From Lapidilactobacillus achengensis (GTDB lineage Bacteria > Bacillota > Bacilli > Lactobacillales > Lactobacillaceae): a DNA stretch of 64,000 nucleotides. The position numbers and the translations under genes are program-made. Below the pieces are notes generated by a model, which had not been told where the DNA came from, made no database searches, and saw only the letters and a list, made by a program, of their open reading frames with translations. This document shows, piece by piece, positions 9,501-17,185 of the stretch; position 1 is the first letter of the stretch, and the number at the start of each line of letters is the position of its first letter. Location of the stretch: positions 172,963-236,962 of the forward strand of contig NZ_RHOV01000002.1 of assembly GCF_003946655.1 (NCBI RefSeq). The letters are read 5' to 3'.

Positions 9501-10081
9501 GCTCAAAATCAACCCGTTGTGTTCCGCACTCAAAACGTGTTCGCCGACCTAGCTTCTTGCGCTTAGCTACGCAATTGTTCCGGAAGCTGACCATGTCGGC
9601 TCACACTCTTTTTTGAAACGTGCTCCACACAACTGACTTTTCCGCTTAACTACGCCAGGCTTCTGGAGGCAAAGCCCAGCCTCCAAAAGCCTGGCTAGGT
9701 TAATGCTCAAAGTCAACCCGTTGTGTTCCGCACTCTGGCGTTGGTGGGCTGTTCGTTCGCTCGGCGGAAGGTCGGGCTGGGGGTGAGTCAGCCGCGATAT
9801 TATTCTTGGCGGCTCTGCCGCCTAGAATAAGGCTCAGCTTTGAGATTTTCGGTGCATTTCCGAAAAGCTCAAAGTGACGCCCGCCGCGTTCGAAACAGAG
9901 TGTGGAACGCAATGGGTTGCTTTTGAGCACGACTAGCGATTTTGCTGGATTGATGCAATCAATCAAGTGAAATTGCGTATCGGCGCAGAAAGCAATTGCG
10001 TGGAACACGTTTCCACCACCCCCAGCCCGACCTGGAGCCCCACCACATCTGCAATCCACCAACGTCACGCGCAGCGCAAGC
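9501..10081. repeat. Repeat cluster: partial B2, deleted B1, full B2, D element with B3
   Basis: This gap before the trp-like operon holds only repeats. In order: the end of a B2 element (9501-9531), a B1 with an internal deletion (9533-9609), a full B2 (9616-9736), then a D element (9737-9896 and 10013-10081) interrupted by a B3 element (9897-10012). The B2 edge abuts GGCGTTG, the same target sequence as at 7956. This suggests a copied or inverted descendant of that insertion. Confidence 0.8.
9897..10012 (+). repeat. B3-type element nested in a D element
   Basis: The 116-bp element starts AGAGTGTGGAACGCAATGG and ends AATTGCGTGGAACACGTTT. Its main stem pairs ACGCAAT/TTGCTTTTGAGC with GCGCAGAAAGC/ATTGCGT, a third stem sequence compared with B1 and B2. 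It breaks the D element between GCGTTC and CCACCACCCCCAG. The unbroken junction is at about 15147-15162. Confidence 0.75.
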
Positions 10082-10101
10082 GACTGCCGATATTTTTCCA
10101 C

Positions 10102-10130
10102 TTGACGGCTTGGAAACATTGCCGTAAACT
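10102..10130 (+). promoter_or_regulatory. Promoter of the trpXYZ-like operon
   Basis: TTGACG (10102-10107) and TAAACT (10125-10130) are spaced by 17 bp. The transcript would start near 10137 and carry a leader of about 390 nt before trpX. Confidence 0.6.
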
Positions 10131-10163
10131 AAACCTAATCAATCAACGGAAGGACGAAAAGTT

Positions 10164-10211
10164 ATGATGACAAACGTAATGACATTAAATGGACGTTGGC
10201 AAAGCCGGTAA
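10164..10211 (+). CDS. Putative leader peptide (15 aa, one Trp)
   Basis: The short frame encodes MMTNVMTLNGRWQSR. It begins nine bases after AAGGA and ends just before the alternative hairpins. Tryptophan is codon 12, close to the stop, as expected for a stalling codon in an attenuator. Only one Trp codon is present, fewer than in classic leaders, so the call depends mainly on position and the surrounding structure. Confidence 0.45.
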   Translation: MMTNVMTLNGRWQSR

Positions 10212-10335
10212 GCAAGTCGTCATCGAGGTAGATGCGACTTGTGCTCTTCAGAGTGCTCATCGCATCTGCGCCGGCCAACTTTTCGTATGAAGGGGTCCGC
10301 ACGGATGTTAATCCGCCAGCGGGCCTTTTATTTTT

Positions 10336-10368
10336 GGGTATCCAGGTGGACTGGGTACCCTTTTTTTC
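10336..10368 (+). terminator. Rho-independent terminator inside the trpX leader
   Basis: GGGTATCCAG and CTGGGTACCC form a 10-bp stem followed by seven T residues. It lies about 155 bp before trpX, so it would act as an attenuator. Confidence 0.8.
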
Positions 10369-10372
10369 GAAT

Positions 10373-10489
10373 CATGTTTACCGAACCGGCTTCTTCCGCT
10401 TAACTACGCAACGATTCCGGTGGCAAAAATCGCCACCATAATCCTGGCTAGGTTAATGCTCAGAAGCTGACCAGGTCGGCTCACACTCT
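10373..10489 (-). repeat. B1-type element between the leader terminator and trpX
   Basis: A full-length B element in reverse orientation sits directly after the terminator T-run and ends about 36 bp before the trpX ATG. It has TTCTTCCGCTTAACTACGC paired with TAGGTTAATGCTCAGAAG and a GGTGGC hairpin. It becomes part of the untranslated leader when termination is bypassed. Confidence 0.75.
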
Positions 10490-10525
10490 GCTTTGACCAA
10501 CAATGATGAAATGAGGTAGGAAAAA

Positions 10526-11518
10526 ATGAAACGGTTATATGGGTTAATTGGGCTGATCCTGGTTTTTCTGGGCTTTGCTTTCGTTAAGGAACGGCAACAA
10601 GATCAGCAACAAGCGGCAGTGCCAACTGTCGGGATCTTACAACTGGTCTCGCACCCGGCCTTGGACGCGATCCACCGGGGCATCATCGCCGGACTGGCGG
10701 ATGAAGGCTACCAGGTCGGCAAAAATATCAAAATCGATTTTCAAAACGCGCAAAATGATCAGAGTAATTTGAAAACAATGAGCGCGCGCTTCGTCAACGA
10801 ACAGGCCAGCGCCATGATCGGGATCGCCACTCCGGCAGCGCAAGCGTTGGCCAATGCGTCGACGACGATTCCTGTTGTTTTAGGCGCGATCACCGATCCG
10901 GAGGGGGCCCATTTGGTCAAGAATAACCAGCGACCAGGCGGTAACGTGACCGGGGTATCTGATCAAGCCCCCTTGAAAGCTCAGCTGAAATTGATTCAGC
11001 GGATCATGCCGCAGATGAAAACATTGGGAATCATTTACACCTCGTCTGACGACTCCGCCACCGCGCAATATCACCAATTCGTCAAAATTTGCCAGGCGGC
11101 CGGAGTGCCTCTCAAGGCCTATTCGATCGCCAGCACCAACGATTTGAATCAAGTCGCCCAACAAATGATCAGTCAAGTTGACGCGATCTATGTCCCCACA
11201 GATAACACCGTGGCCAGCGCGATGCAGACGCTGGTGGCCACGGCCAATACCGCCAAAATCCCGGTTTTCCCAGCGGTGGACACGATGGTCAAGGCGGGTG
11301 GTCTGGCGACCTTAAGCATCAATCAATATCAATTAGGCGTCGCCACCGGCAAAATGACGGCCAAAATTCTTAAAGGCGCCGTGCCGGCCACGACCCCGAT
11401 CCACTTCGAGCGGAAAGGTGAATTGACGTTAAACCTTAGTGCCGCCAAGAAACTGGGCATCACTTTCCCAGCGGATCTAATCAAACAAGCGCAACAAGAT
11501 GGGGAGGTTTTCAAATGA
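10526..11518 (+). CDS. trpX: ABC transporter substrate-binding protein, tryptophan-type (TrpX-like)
   Basis: The 330-residue protein has the periplasmic-binding-like fold of the ABC_sub_bind family: VPTVGILQLVSHPALDAIHRGIIAGL at the start, PVVLGAITDPEGAHLV and GGNVTGVSD in the middle, DAIYVPTDNTVASA near residue 225. It likely captures an aromatic amino acid, tryptophan in characterised or predicted relatives. The N-terminus has one hydrophobic segment (residues 4-20) but no lipobox cysteine, so it is probably held by an uncleaved membrane helix. The ATG follows TGAGGTAGGA. The stop overlaps the trpY start by ATGA. The substrate is inferred from family and from the Trp codon in the leader; a different small ligand is possible. 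Confidence 0.85.
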   Translation: MKRLYGLIGLILVFLGFAFVKERQQDQQQAAVPTVGILQLVSHPALDAIHRGIIAGLADEGYQVGKNIKIDFQNAQNDQSNLKTMSARFVNEQASAMIGIATPAAQALANASTTIPVVLGAITDPEGAHLVKNNQRPGGNVTGVSDQAPLKAQLKLIQRIMPQMKTLGIIYTSSDDSATAQYHQFVKICQAAGVPLKAYSIASTNDLNQVAQQMISQVDAIYVPTDNTVASAMQTLVATANTAKIPVFPAVDTMVKAGGLATLSINQYQLGVATGKMTAKILKGAVPATTPIHFERKGELTLNLSAAKKLGITFPADLIKQAQQDGEVFK

Positions 11519-12414
11519 GTTTAATGGTTTCAGCAATCGGTCAAGGTTTGTTGTGGGCGGTTCTAGGCGTGGGCCTATTCCTGACCTTCCGGATCCTTGA
11601 TTTCGCCGATATGACGGTTGAAGGCACCTTCCCCTTAGGCGCGGCGGTTTGCGTCGCCGGGATCAGTCACGGGCTCTCCCCGCTGGCCGCCACGTTATTG
11701 GCTTTCGTGATCGGGAGTTTAGCCGGTTTGATGACCGGATTATTATATACCAAGGGGCACATTCCGATCCTGTTGGCGGGAATCCTGGTGATGACCGCCT
11801 GCTATTCGATCAATCTACGTATTTTAGGCCGGGCCAACTTGTCATTATTAGGGCAAAAAACGCTGTTCAAGCTTCCTTTTCTGAAAAGTTTGCCGCCTTA
11901 CTTTGACGGGGTTTTCTTAGGGGCGGTGATCATGATCCTCGTCACGAGTTTGGTGATCTATTTCCTGCAAACCGACCTTGGTCAGGCCTTTATCGCGACC
12001 GGCGACAATCAAACCATGGCCCGTTCTCTGAGCATCAACACCGACCGCATGAAAATCCTCGGCTTAATGGTTTCCAACGGCCTGATCGCTTTTGGCGGCG
12101 CGCTTGTCGCCCAAAATAACGGCTACGCGGACGTGAACATGGGGATCGGTATTATTGTGATCGCCCTGGCCTCGATCATTATTGGTGAGGTGGCCTTTGG
12201 CGAATTGACCTTGAATCAACGTTTGGTGGCGGTGACTTTAGGTAGTATTTTGTACCGCTTCGTCTTACTGCTAGTCTTGAAACTTGGCTTCAACGCCAAC
12301 GACTTAAACTTACTGTCCGCCATTGTCTTGGCGCTATGCATGATGTTGCCGGTCTTCGAGCAACACTTACACCTCAAACACTTATTGAAACGGGGGTTAG
12401 ATCGCAATGTCTAA
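11515..12414 (+). CDS. trpY: ABC transporter permease (TrpY-like)
   Basis: The 299-residue protein has eight or nine hydrophobic segments and the branched-chain-amino-acid-type permease layout: an early LDFADMTVEGTFPLGAAV segment and GHIPILLAGILVMTACYSINLRILG in the middle. It would form the membrane channel of the transporter with trpX and trpZ. The start overlaps the trpX stop by four bases, and the end overlaps trpZ by eight, so translation is coupled. No own promoter is needed. Function as permease is firm; the amino-acid specificity comes from the operon. Confidence 0.88.
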   Translation: MSLMVSAIGQGLLWAVLGVGLFLTFRILDFADMTVEGTFPLGAAVCVAGISHGLSPLAATLLAFVIGSLAGLMTGLLYTKGHIPILLAGILVMTACYSINLRILGRANLSLLGQKTLFKLPFLKSLPPYFDGVFLGAVIMILVTSLVIYFLQTDLGQAFIATGDNQTMARSLSINTDRMKILGLMVSNGLIAFGGALVAQNNGYADVNMGIGIIVIALASIIIGEVAFGELTLNQRLVAVTLGSILYRFVLLLVLKLGFNANDLNLLSAIVLALCMMLPVFEQHLHLKHLLKRGLDRNV

Positions 12415-13177
12415 ACCATTATTGGAATTACAAGATCTGGTTGTAAAAGTCAATCGCCAGACAAACGAAGAATTACGAATCCTGGACGATCTTAATTTGA
12501 CCATCAATCAAGGCGACTTCATCACCGTATTAGGTTCCAATGGCGCGGGCAAATCCACCCTATTCAACGCCATCGCCGGCGATCTCGCGTTAAGCAGCGG
12601 CCAAATCAAGCTCCACGGCAACGATGTGACCCACGATTCGGTGGAAAAACGGACCCGCTTTCTCGGTCGTGTTTTCCAAGATCCAAAACTGGGCACGGCG
12701 CCGCGAATGACCGTGGCGGAAAACCTATTATTGGCTGAGCGGCGCGGACAACGGCGCGGCTTGCGACCACGACATTTGAAACAACAACACCAACGTTACC
12801 AAGAATTAACGGCAGCCATGGGGAATGGTTTGGAGCAACGTTTGGATACCCCCACCGGGAACTTGTCCGGCGGGCAACGGCAAGCGTTAAGTTTCCTAAT
12901 GGCCACGATCCGCCGCCCAGAACTATTGCTACTGGACGAACATACCGCCGCGTTGGATCCCCAAACCAGCCAAAGTTTGATGACCTTGACCGAACAGCGG
13001 GTCAGCCAGGCCCAACTTACTTGTTTAATGATCACCCACCATTTGGAAGACGCCCTCACCTATGGCAATCGCCTGATCGTCTTACACCAAGGCCGGATCA
13101 CATTTGACGTCACCGGGGCGGCGAAACAAGCGTTGACCAAAGAGCAGTTGTACCAATTCTTCGCCACGATCGACTGA
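12407..13177 (+). CDS. trpZ: ABC transporter ATP-binding protein (TrpZ-like)
   Basis: The 256-residue ATPase has a complete nucleotide-binding set: Walker A GSNGAGKST, signature LSGGQRQAL, Walker B ELLLLDEHTAALDP and the switch histidine in MITHHLEDAL. It drives import through TrpY using substrate from TrpX. The first codons overlap the end of trpY. A strong bidirectional terminator follows at 13220-13262, so the operon ends here. The glutamate after Walker B is present, so the protein should be active. Identification as ABC ATPase is certain; specificity is inferred. Confidence 0.92.
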   Translation: MSKPLLELQDLVVKVNRQTNEELRILDDLNLTINQGDFITVLGSNGAGKSTLFNAIAGDLALSSGQIKLHGNDVTHDSVEKRTRFLGRVFQDPKLGTAPRMTVAENLLLAERRGQRRGLRPRHLKQQHQRYQELTAAMGNGLEQRLDTPTGNLSGGQRQALSFLMATIRRPELLLLDEHTAALDPQTSQSLMTLTEQRVSQAQLTCLMITHHLEDALTYGNRLIVLHQGRITFDVTGAAKQALTKEQLYQFFATID

Positions 13178-13219
13178 CACTGAGTTGGTCATCGTTTACT
13201 CGCAATTTTAAAGGTTGCA

Positions 13220-13262
13220 AAAAGCCAGTCCGCGGCGATTCACACCACGGACTGGCTTTTCT
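13220..13262. terminator. Bidirectional terminator between trpZ and nagB
   Basis: AAAAGCCAGTCCG and CGGACTGGCTTTT form a long stem with A and T tracts on both sides. It can end the plus-strand trp operon and the minus-strand nagB transcript. Confidence 0.9.
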
Positions 13263-13282
13263 TAGCTGAAGCTTGTATCGAA

Positions 13283-13990
13283 TTATTTAGACAATTTGCT
13301 GGCAGCAGCTTCGTCCAAAATCAAGATCACATTGTCATGATTTTGCAAAGCGCTAGCGGGAACATGAGTTGTCACTGGGCCTTCAACCGTTTCTTTGATG
13401 GCATCAGCTTTATCAGCGCCATACGCGATCAAAATAATTTCCTTGCCCTTCATGATCGAACCGATCCCCATGGAGATCGCGAAACGAGGCACATCTTTTT
13501 CATCGGCGAAGAACCGTGAGTTCGCGTCGATCGTGGATTGCGTCAAGGCCACTTTTTGGGTTTTGCCGTCCAAGTCAGAACCAGGCTCGTTGAATCCGAT
13601 ATGACCATTGCGGCCGATCCCCAAAATCTGGATATCGATTGGGTGTTCCGCCAATAATTTCTCATAAGCGGCCGCCGCGGCGTCTGTATCTGGATTAGCC
13701 CCATCAGGCACATAGCTCGCCTTGAATGGCTTCTTGCTGAAAAGATGTTCATTCATGAAATAGTGATAGCTTTGATCGTTGTCAGGCGTCAACCCAACAT
13801 ATTCATCCAAGTTCATTGAAACCATTTGGGAGAAGTCCAGGTCACTTTGGCACATTGCCTCATAAAGTGAGATCGGTGTGCTCCCAGTCGCCAGGCCTAA
13901 GACCTGCGCGCCATGCGCCATTCCTGCTTTGATCAGTTCGAAAGCGGCTTGTCCGCCGGCAAGTTTATCTTTAACAATTTTGATATCCAT
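13283..13990 (-). CDS. nagB: Glucosamine-6-phosphate deaminase
   Basis: The 235-residue enzyme converts glucosamine 6-phosphate to fructose 6-phosphate and ammonia, the last step of amino-sugar catabolism. Diagnostic motifs are GLATGSTPISLYEAM (phosphate binding), SMNLDEYVGL with the catalytic aspartate, and GIGRNGHIGFNEPGSDL with the catalytic histidine. The short monomeric-type length is usual in Firmicutes. The ATG follows AAGGAGG. The promoter (TTGACA-17-TAAATT) is overlapped by a NagR-type palindrome, so repression by the GntR regulator at 41806-42507 and induction by an amino-sugar phosphate are likely. Its partner nagA is 29 kb away in this window. Confidence 0.96.
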   Translation of the reverse strand: MDIKIVKDKLAGGQAAFELIKAGMAHGAQVLGLATGSTPISLYEAMCQSDLDFSQMVSMNLDEYVGLTPDNDQSYHYFMNEHLFSKKPFKASYVPDGANPDTDAAAAAYEKLLAEHPIDIQILGIGRNGHIGFNEPGSDLDGKTQKVALTQSTIDANSRFFADEKDVPRFAISMGIGSIMKGKEIILIAYGADKADAIKETVEGPVTTHVPASALQNHDNVILILDEAAASKLSK

Positions 13991-14007
13991 CCATACATCC
14001 TCCTTGT

Positions 14008-14048
14008 TTGGTCTAGTCCAATTTACCGCGAAATGAGCGTTTTGTCAA
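14008..14048 (-). promoter_or_regulatory. nagB promoter with NagR-like operator
   Basis: On the minus strand TTGACA (14043-14048) and TAAATT (14020-14025) are 17 bp apart. TTGGACTAGACCAA (14008-14021) overlaps the -10 edge and resembles the NagR/YvoA dre palindrome. A matching site stands in front of nagA. Confidence 0.8.
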
Positions 14049-15225
14049 GACTGGCATGCATTTTTTCTCGCGCGGTTTTGCGAAAAAGTGTGCGGCTTGG
14101 TTCTTGGTCTGCACTTGATTGCTGGTGTGGTGGGTATCGTTTGAATTGATTTAGATGTTTCGATTTCTATTCTGGAATCCGTGCCTGATTGCGGGTGTGG
14201 TGGGTGTTGCGCGTGAGCGCAACCGGCTGGGACTGCTGTTGCGGACTGGAACGTGGTGGGCGTCGTTTGAAGCCAATCCGCAAAGGCGCGGCTTGTCTTC
14301 AAATCGAGCCTTGTCCTAAGCGGCAAAGCCGCCAAGGACAATTTCACCACTGAGCCGCGCAGTCCCAGCCGGTTGCTAGGCAGAATTGAGCTTATCTGCA
14401 ATCGAAGCTGGATATCTGACGAAGTGGTTTTGCGAGATTGAGGTCAAAACAATCGCCCTTTGTGGAGTGGTATGGCAATGCCAACTGATTTCAGAAGTCC
14501 TGTGATTGATTGCAAGTGTGATGAGTTTGGATGGTGACGCAACCGCCTCAGGACGTTTGTCGTGGCTGGAACGTGGTGGGCATCGTTTGAAGCCACACGT
14601 CCTGAGGCGGTTGCTAGGCAGAATTGAGCTTATCTGCAATCGAAGTTGAATATCTGACGAAGTGCTTTTGCAAGCTAGAGGTCAAGCAATTGCCCACTTT
14701 TGGGGTGGTACGGAAACCCCAACTGATTCGGATTAGGCGGTCGAGACATTTTGCGTAGGTTGAACAGTCTCTACTCGTTTCCTTAACAATCTTTTGATGA
14801 AACCGACCGACTCAGATGATTTATCAAGAACCTGCCATAGTTCATCAGGCAAATTGCACTGGTGTCACCAATTTAATGTTGATAACCACTAACCACGGTC
14901 GTCAATTGCGTGGTGCTCCATTCATTGGTTATAGCTTGACAGTTGGCGTGAGTGCTCCAATGAGTAAGATATCGTTGAGCAGCTGGAGCGGAGCGTGGCG
15001 TTGGTGGTCCGTTTGCTTGCTTGGCGGAAGGTCGGGCTGGGGGGTGAGTCAGCCGCGATATTATTGTTGGCGATTTATCGCCTACAATAAGGCCGAGCTT
15101 GAAGATTTTCGGTGCACTTCCGAAAAGCTTCAAGTCGTGCCCGCAGCGTTCCACCACCCCCAGCCCGACCTGGAGCCCCACTACACCTGCCAACCACCAA
15201 TGCCACGCGCAGCGCAAGCTGCGGC
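14045..15225. repeat. Composite structured repeat block R4, inverted (A1-A2-L-E-D)
   Basis: This 1.2-kb gap after nagB has no gene. Read on the plus strand it is the mirror of the other composites: A1 (about 14205-14380), a shortened A2 whose arms ACCGCCTCAGGACGT (about 14531) and complement (about 14590) are intact though the inner hairpins are deleted, L (about 14640-14740), E (about 14815-14985) and a complete uninterrupted D (about 14985-15225, arms 15029-15043 and 15157-15171). This D copy is the empty site for the B insertions at 7963 and 9897. Confidence 0.82.
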
Positions 15226-15384
15226 CAAGCTACTTTCAGCAGCAACATCAGCCAAAACTACCGGGTAACCTGCGCGCAAACCCGGCACAGATCGCTTCAT
15301 GGATTAGAAATATTCATAAAAAACAGTATTAAGCCAAAAGGAGGAAATGAGATCGCTTTTATTTTACAGAAAATTCATTTTTTA

Positions 15385-15418
15385 TTGACAAAAGACGGAA
15401 TTTATACTAGTATAAATT
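15385..15418 (+). promoter_or_regulatory. Strong promoter with a 20-bp palindrome over the -10
   Basis: TTGACA (15385-15390) and TAGTAT (15408-15413) are 17 bp apart. AATTTATACTAGTATAAATT (15399-15418) is a perfect 20-bp palindrome covering the -10, which looks like a repressor operator. A stable CGGGCA/TGCCCG hairpin follows in the leader near 15454-15470. Confidence 0.75.
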
Positions 15419-15560
15419 TAAAAGAGTGGCCTTACCATCATAAGCTACACGTCGGGCACCCATGCCCGTAGGCAAATGTGGGTTAGGATACTTGGGAATG
15501 AAAAACAAAATATAGTTGATGAATGACAGGTTTTCAACACTTTATTGAGGAGGATTATCA

Positions 15561-15668
15561 ATGATTGGCGATAAAATGGTGATTTTGACAGCACTTGTAA
15601 TCGTGATTGTGCTGCTTTTGATTTTGACGATTGCTGTTCTCCATTTAGTGAAGGAAGTTAAGCGTTAG
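15561..15668 (+). CDS. 35-residue single-span membrane peptide
   Basis: The short frame starts at an ATG seven bases after GAGGAGG and ends in TAG. The product begins MIGDKMVILTALVIVIVLLL, has one membrane segment (about 6-28) and a basic tail (HLVKEVKR). The upstream promoter and operator-like palindrome, about 150 nt of leader and a strong ribosome site support real expression. I do not recognise a family. The size, one helix and positive C-terminus resemble type I toxin peptides or regulatory membrane peptides, but no antisense RNA promoter was identified. There is no close neighbour on the same strand before tRNA-Leu. Confidence 0.6.
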   Translation: MIGDKMVILTALVIVIVLLLILTIAVLHLVKEVKR

Positions 15669-15981
15669 CAAGAAAGCAGCGCCACTGTTCCTGACGAATT
15701 GATCTGGGCCACTTCACACGATTAGGAAATGAGCTGGTCCGTGTCAAAGCGAGCAACCAATTCATTAAAGATTTAAGGCAATTTCTTTGACGGCATGATT
15801 CTGATATTCCATCGGGATCATGTCGTTGCGCATCTCTAGGCCAACGCTTGATTTCCAGATTCCGCCGCTCAATCCAGTGAAGCGCACAGCGTCTTCCTTG
15901 GGTCTTGACCCCGGCGGTCCAAGTAGACACGGGCATTAAGCGGTGGGCGCAACCTGCGCGCAAACCTGTCGCAAAATTTTG
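15669..15981. other. Gene-poor stretch before tRNA-Leu
   Basis: No intact gene is visible. A minus-strand frame ending near 15777 has protein-like composition but no start, and may be chance or a remnant. The 16-mer AACCTGCGCGCAAACC occurs here (15952-15967) and also at 15267-15282, so it brackets the small-peptide unit as a direct repeat. Confidence 0.5.
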
Positions 15982-16010
15982 TTGACCTGGCTTGTAAAAT
16001 AACTTATAAT
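15982..16010 (+). promoter_or_regulatory. tRNA-Leu promoter
   Basis: TTGACC (15982-15987) and a perfect TATAAT (16005-16010) are separated by 17 bp. The tRNA begins 17 bp downstream. Confidence 0.85.
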
Positions 16011-16027
16011 TAATGTTGCATTGTTTC

Positions 16028-16113
16028 GCGGGCATGGCGGAACTGGTAGACGCGCAAGACTAAGGATCTTGTGGCCACTTATGGCCGTGGAAGTTCGAGT
16101 CTTCTTGCCCGCA
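16028..16113 (+). tRNA. tRNA-Leu (anticodon AAG)
   Basis: The 86-nt gene has acceptor arms GCGGGCA and TGCCCGC, the anticodon stem CAAGA/TCTTG around CTAAGGA, a class II long variable arm (TGGCCACTTATGGCCG) and a GTTCGAGTC T-loop region. The anticodon AAG reads CUU leucine codons. CCA is not encoded. Confidence 0.93.
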
Positions 16114-16128
16114 TCGTGCAACCTGTGA

Positions 16129-16162
16129 GTGCTGTGATCATTTGATCCAGCGCTTTTTTTGT
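16129..16162 (+). terminator. Terminator after tRNA-Leu
   Basis: AGTGCTG and CAGCGCT form a stem (one G-T pair) followed by seven T residues. Confidence 0.7.
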
Positions 16163-16237
16163 GGGCAAAATCGCGCGCCAGCCAAGCCTTGATGGTCGGG
16201 CTTTTTTTGGCTACGGACAACAGCGATTAGATCGCAA

Positions 16238-16276
16238 ACTAAAAAACCAGCGTTACCACGAGGGCAACGCTGGTTT
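16238..16276 (-). terminator. Terminator of the 16286-16600 gene
   Basis: On the minus strand AAACCAGCGTT and AACGCTGGTTT form a perfect stem ending in a T-run. Confidence 0.85.
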
Positions 16277-16285
16277 GATGGTGAC

Positions 16286-16600
16286 TCAGTCTTGAGCCGG
16301 CGCGCCAACAACCGTGGCGATGGCGCTGATCAACTCGTCGGCGGCGTCGAAATCTTCATCGCATTCCATAAAGGCCGCGTGGGCGATTTCGCGCCAAGGA
16401 TCGGTCACATCCTTATATTGGTGCTCGAACTTCTTGATCTGATAATGCCCATCAGTGGTAACCAGTACGATCAGGCAACCTTGCGCCGATTTATACGCGT
16501 GGGTAAATTCTATTGGAAAAGTGGTTTCTGCCCGCGCCGGTCGCTGCTGGCGTCCTTTGATCGTATCCCCAATGTTTTGGGCTAATAAAGCCAGTTGCAT
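16286..16600 (-). CDS. Hypothetical 104-residue protein
   Basis: I do not recognise this protein. It is small, acidic toward the C-terminus (ECDEDFDAADELISAIATVV) and lacks signal peptide or membrane segments, so it should be cytosolic. The ATG at 16600 is preferred because GAGGTGA lies eight bases upstream; a longer GTG start overlaps that site. A clear terminator follows its stop. It is downstream of the sprT-like gene on the same strand with a 120-bp gap, so it may be in the tex transcript. Codon use and the clear ribosome site suggest a real gene. Confidence 0.65.
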   Translation of the reverse strand: MQLALLAQNIGDTIKGRQQRPARAETTFPIEFTHAYKSAQGCLIVLVTTDGHYQIKKFEHQYKDVTDPWREIAHAAFMECDEDFDAADELISAIATVVGAPAQD

Positions 16601-16720
16601 GTTATCTTTCACCTCAATATCTTCAAATCAATGGCCGTAGCTTCAATGGGCCCGCACACCAAGCCGAGTCTGCTGATGCGGCGGGAGCTAGCAGCCTGCT
16701 ATCTCTGCGTTGCGGTGGTG

Positions 16721-17185
16721 CTAAGCCGAAGCCTGCAGGCGTAACTGGCCCTGACAGCGACCGCAAACAAAACGTTGCAGATTGATCCGTCGTTGTCGCC
16801 AATAAACCTGACCACACTTTTGGCAGCGGTACTGATAGCGGGCTGGGTGTTGCGGCTGGCGACTCGACGCCGCTGTCGCGGGAACATAGCGGGAACCGCC
16901 CACTTGCGCCAACAGCGTTTTAAACGCCGGGCTGCGATGCTGATAAGGCTGACCACTTAAATGCAAGTGGTAGTGGCACAACTCATGTTTCACGATCCCG
17001 ACAAAATCCGCAGGGCTCAGGGTGGCCGCATATTTCGGATTGAAATCCAAATGATGATCACCAATGAAATAACGACCGCCGGTGGTTTTCAGCCGCGGAT
17101 TGAAGCGCGCTTGGTGCCGAAAAGGCCGATGAAAAGCGGTCAAAGAAACCTGTTCTACCAAGCGCTGCAGCTCCTGATCAGTCAC
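16721..17185 (-). CDS. SprT-like zinc metalloprotease-family protein
   Basis: The 154-residue product has the SprT-like layout: the zinc-binding motif VGIVKHELCHYHLH (HExxH, near residue 66) followed by a C-terminal zinc ribbon with CQKC and CGRC pairs. The family is named after SprT/Spartan; the role of the small bacterial members is not established, though a metallopeptidase fold is clear. Translation begins at a GTG that overlaps the end of tex by eight bases, so the two are translationally coupled. Such tex-sprT pairs are common in lactobacilli. All metal ligands are present. Confidence 0.88.
   Translation of the reverse strand: MTDQELQRLVEQVSLTAFHRPFRHQARFNPRLKTTGGRYFIGDHHLDFNPKYAATLSPADFVGIVKHELCHYHLHLSGQPYQHRSPAFKTLLAQVGGSRYVPATAASSRQPQHPARYQYRCQKCGQVYWRQRRINLQRFVCGRCQGQLRLQASA

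Larger units (their letters stand above)
10140..10372 (+). promoter_or_regulatory. Candidate attenuator leader of the trpXYZ-like operon
   Basis: The leader contains a 15-codon reading frame with one Trp codon, then mutually exclusive hairpins. AAGTCG(T)CATC pairs with GATGCGACTT (10214-10240), but GATGCGA can instead pair with TCGCATC (10259-10265). ACGAAAAGTT (10154-10163), which covers the leader ribosome site to start codon, is fully complementary to AACTTTTCGT (10277-10286). Two terminator hairpins follow: GGTCCGC/GCGGGCC with TTTTATTTTT, and GGGTATCCAG/CTGGGTACCC with seven T. The layout fits ribosome-mediated attenuation; I saw no convincing T-box sequence. Confidence 0.5.

Noticed and set aside
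10140..10330. T-box riboswitch upstream of trpX
   Set aside because: AGGGGTCCGCACGG only loosely resembles the T-box sequence, and no specifier stem was found. The leader-peptide model fits better.
15777..15965. Possible C-terminal gene fragment on the minus strand (VGLEMRNDMIPMEYQ-type frame)
   Set aside because: The composition is protein-like, but there is no start and no family match that I recognise. It could be chance.
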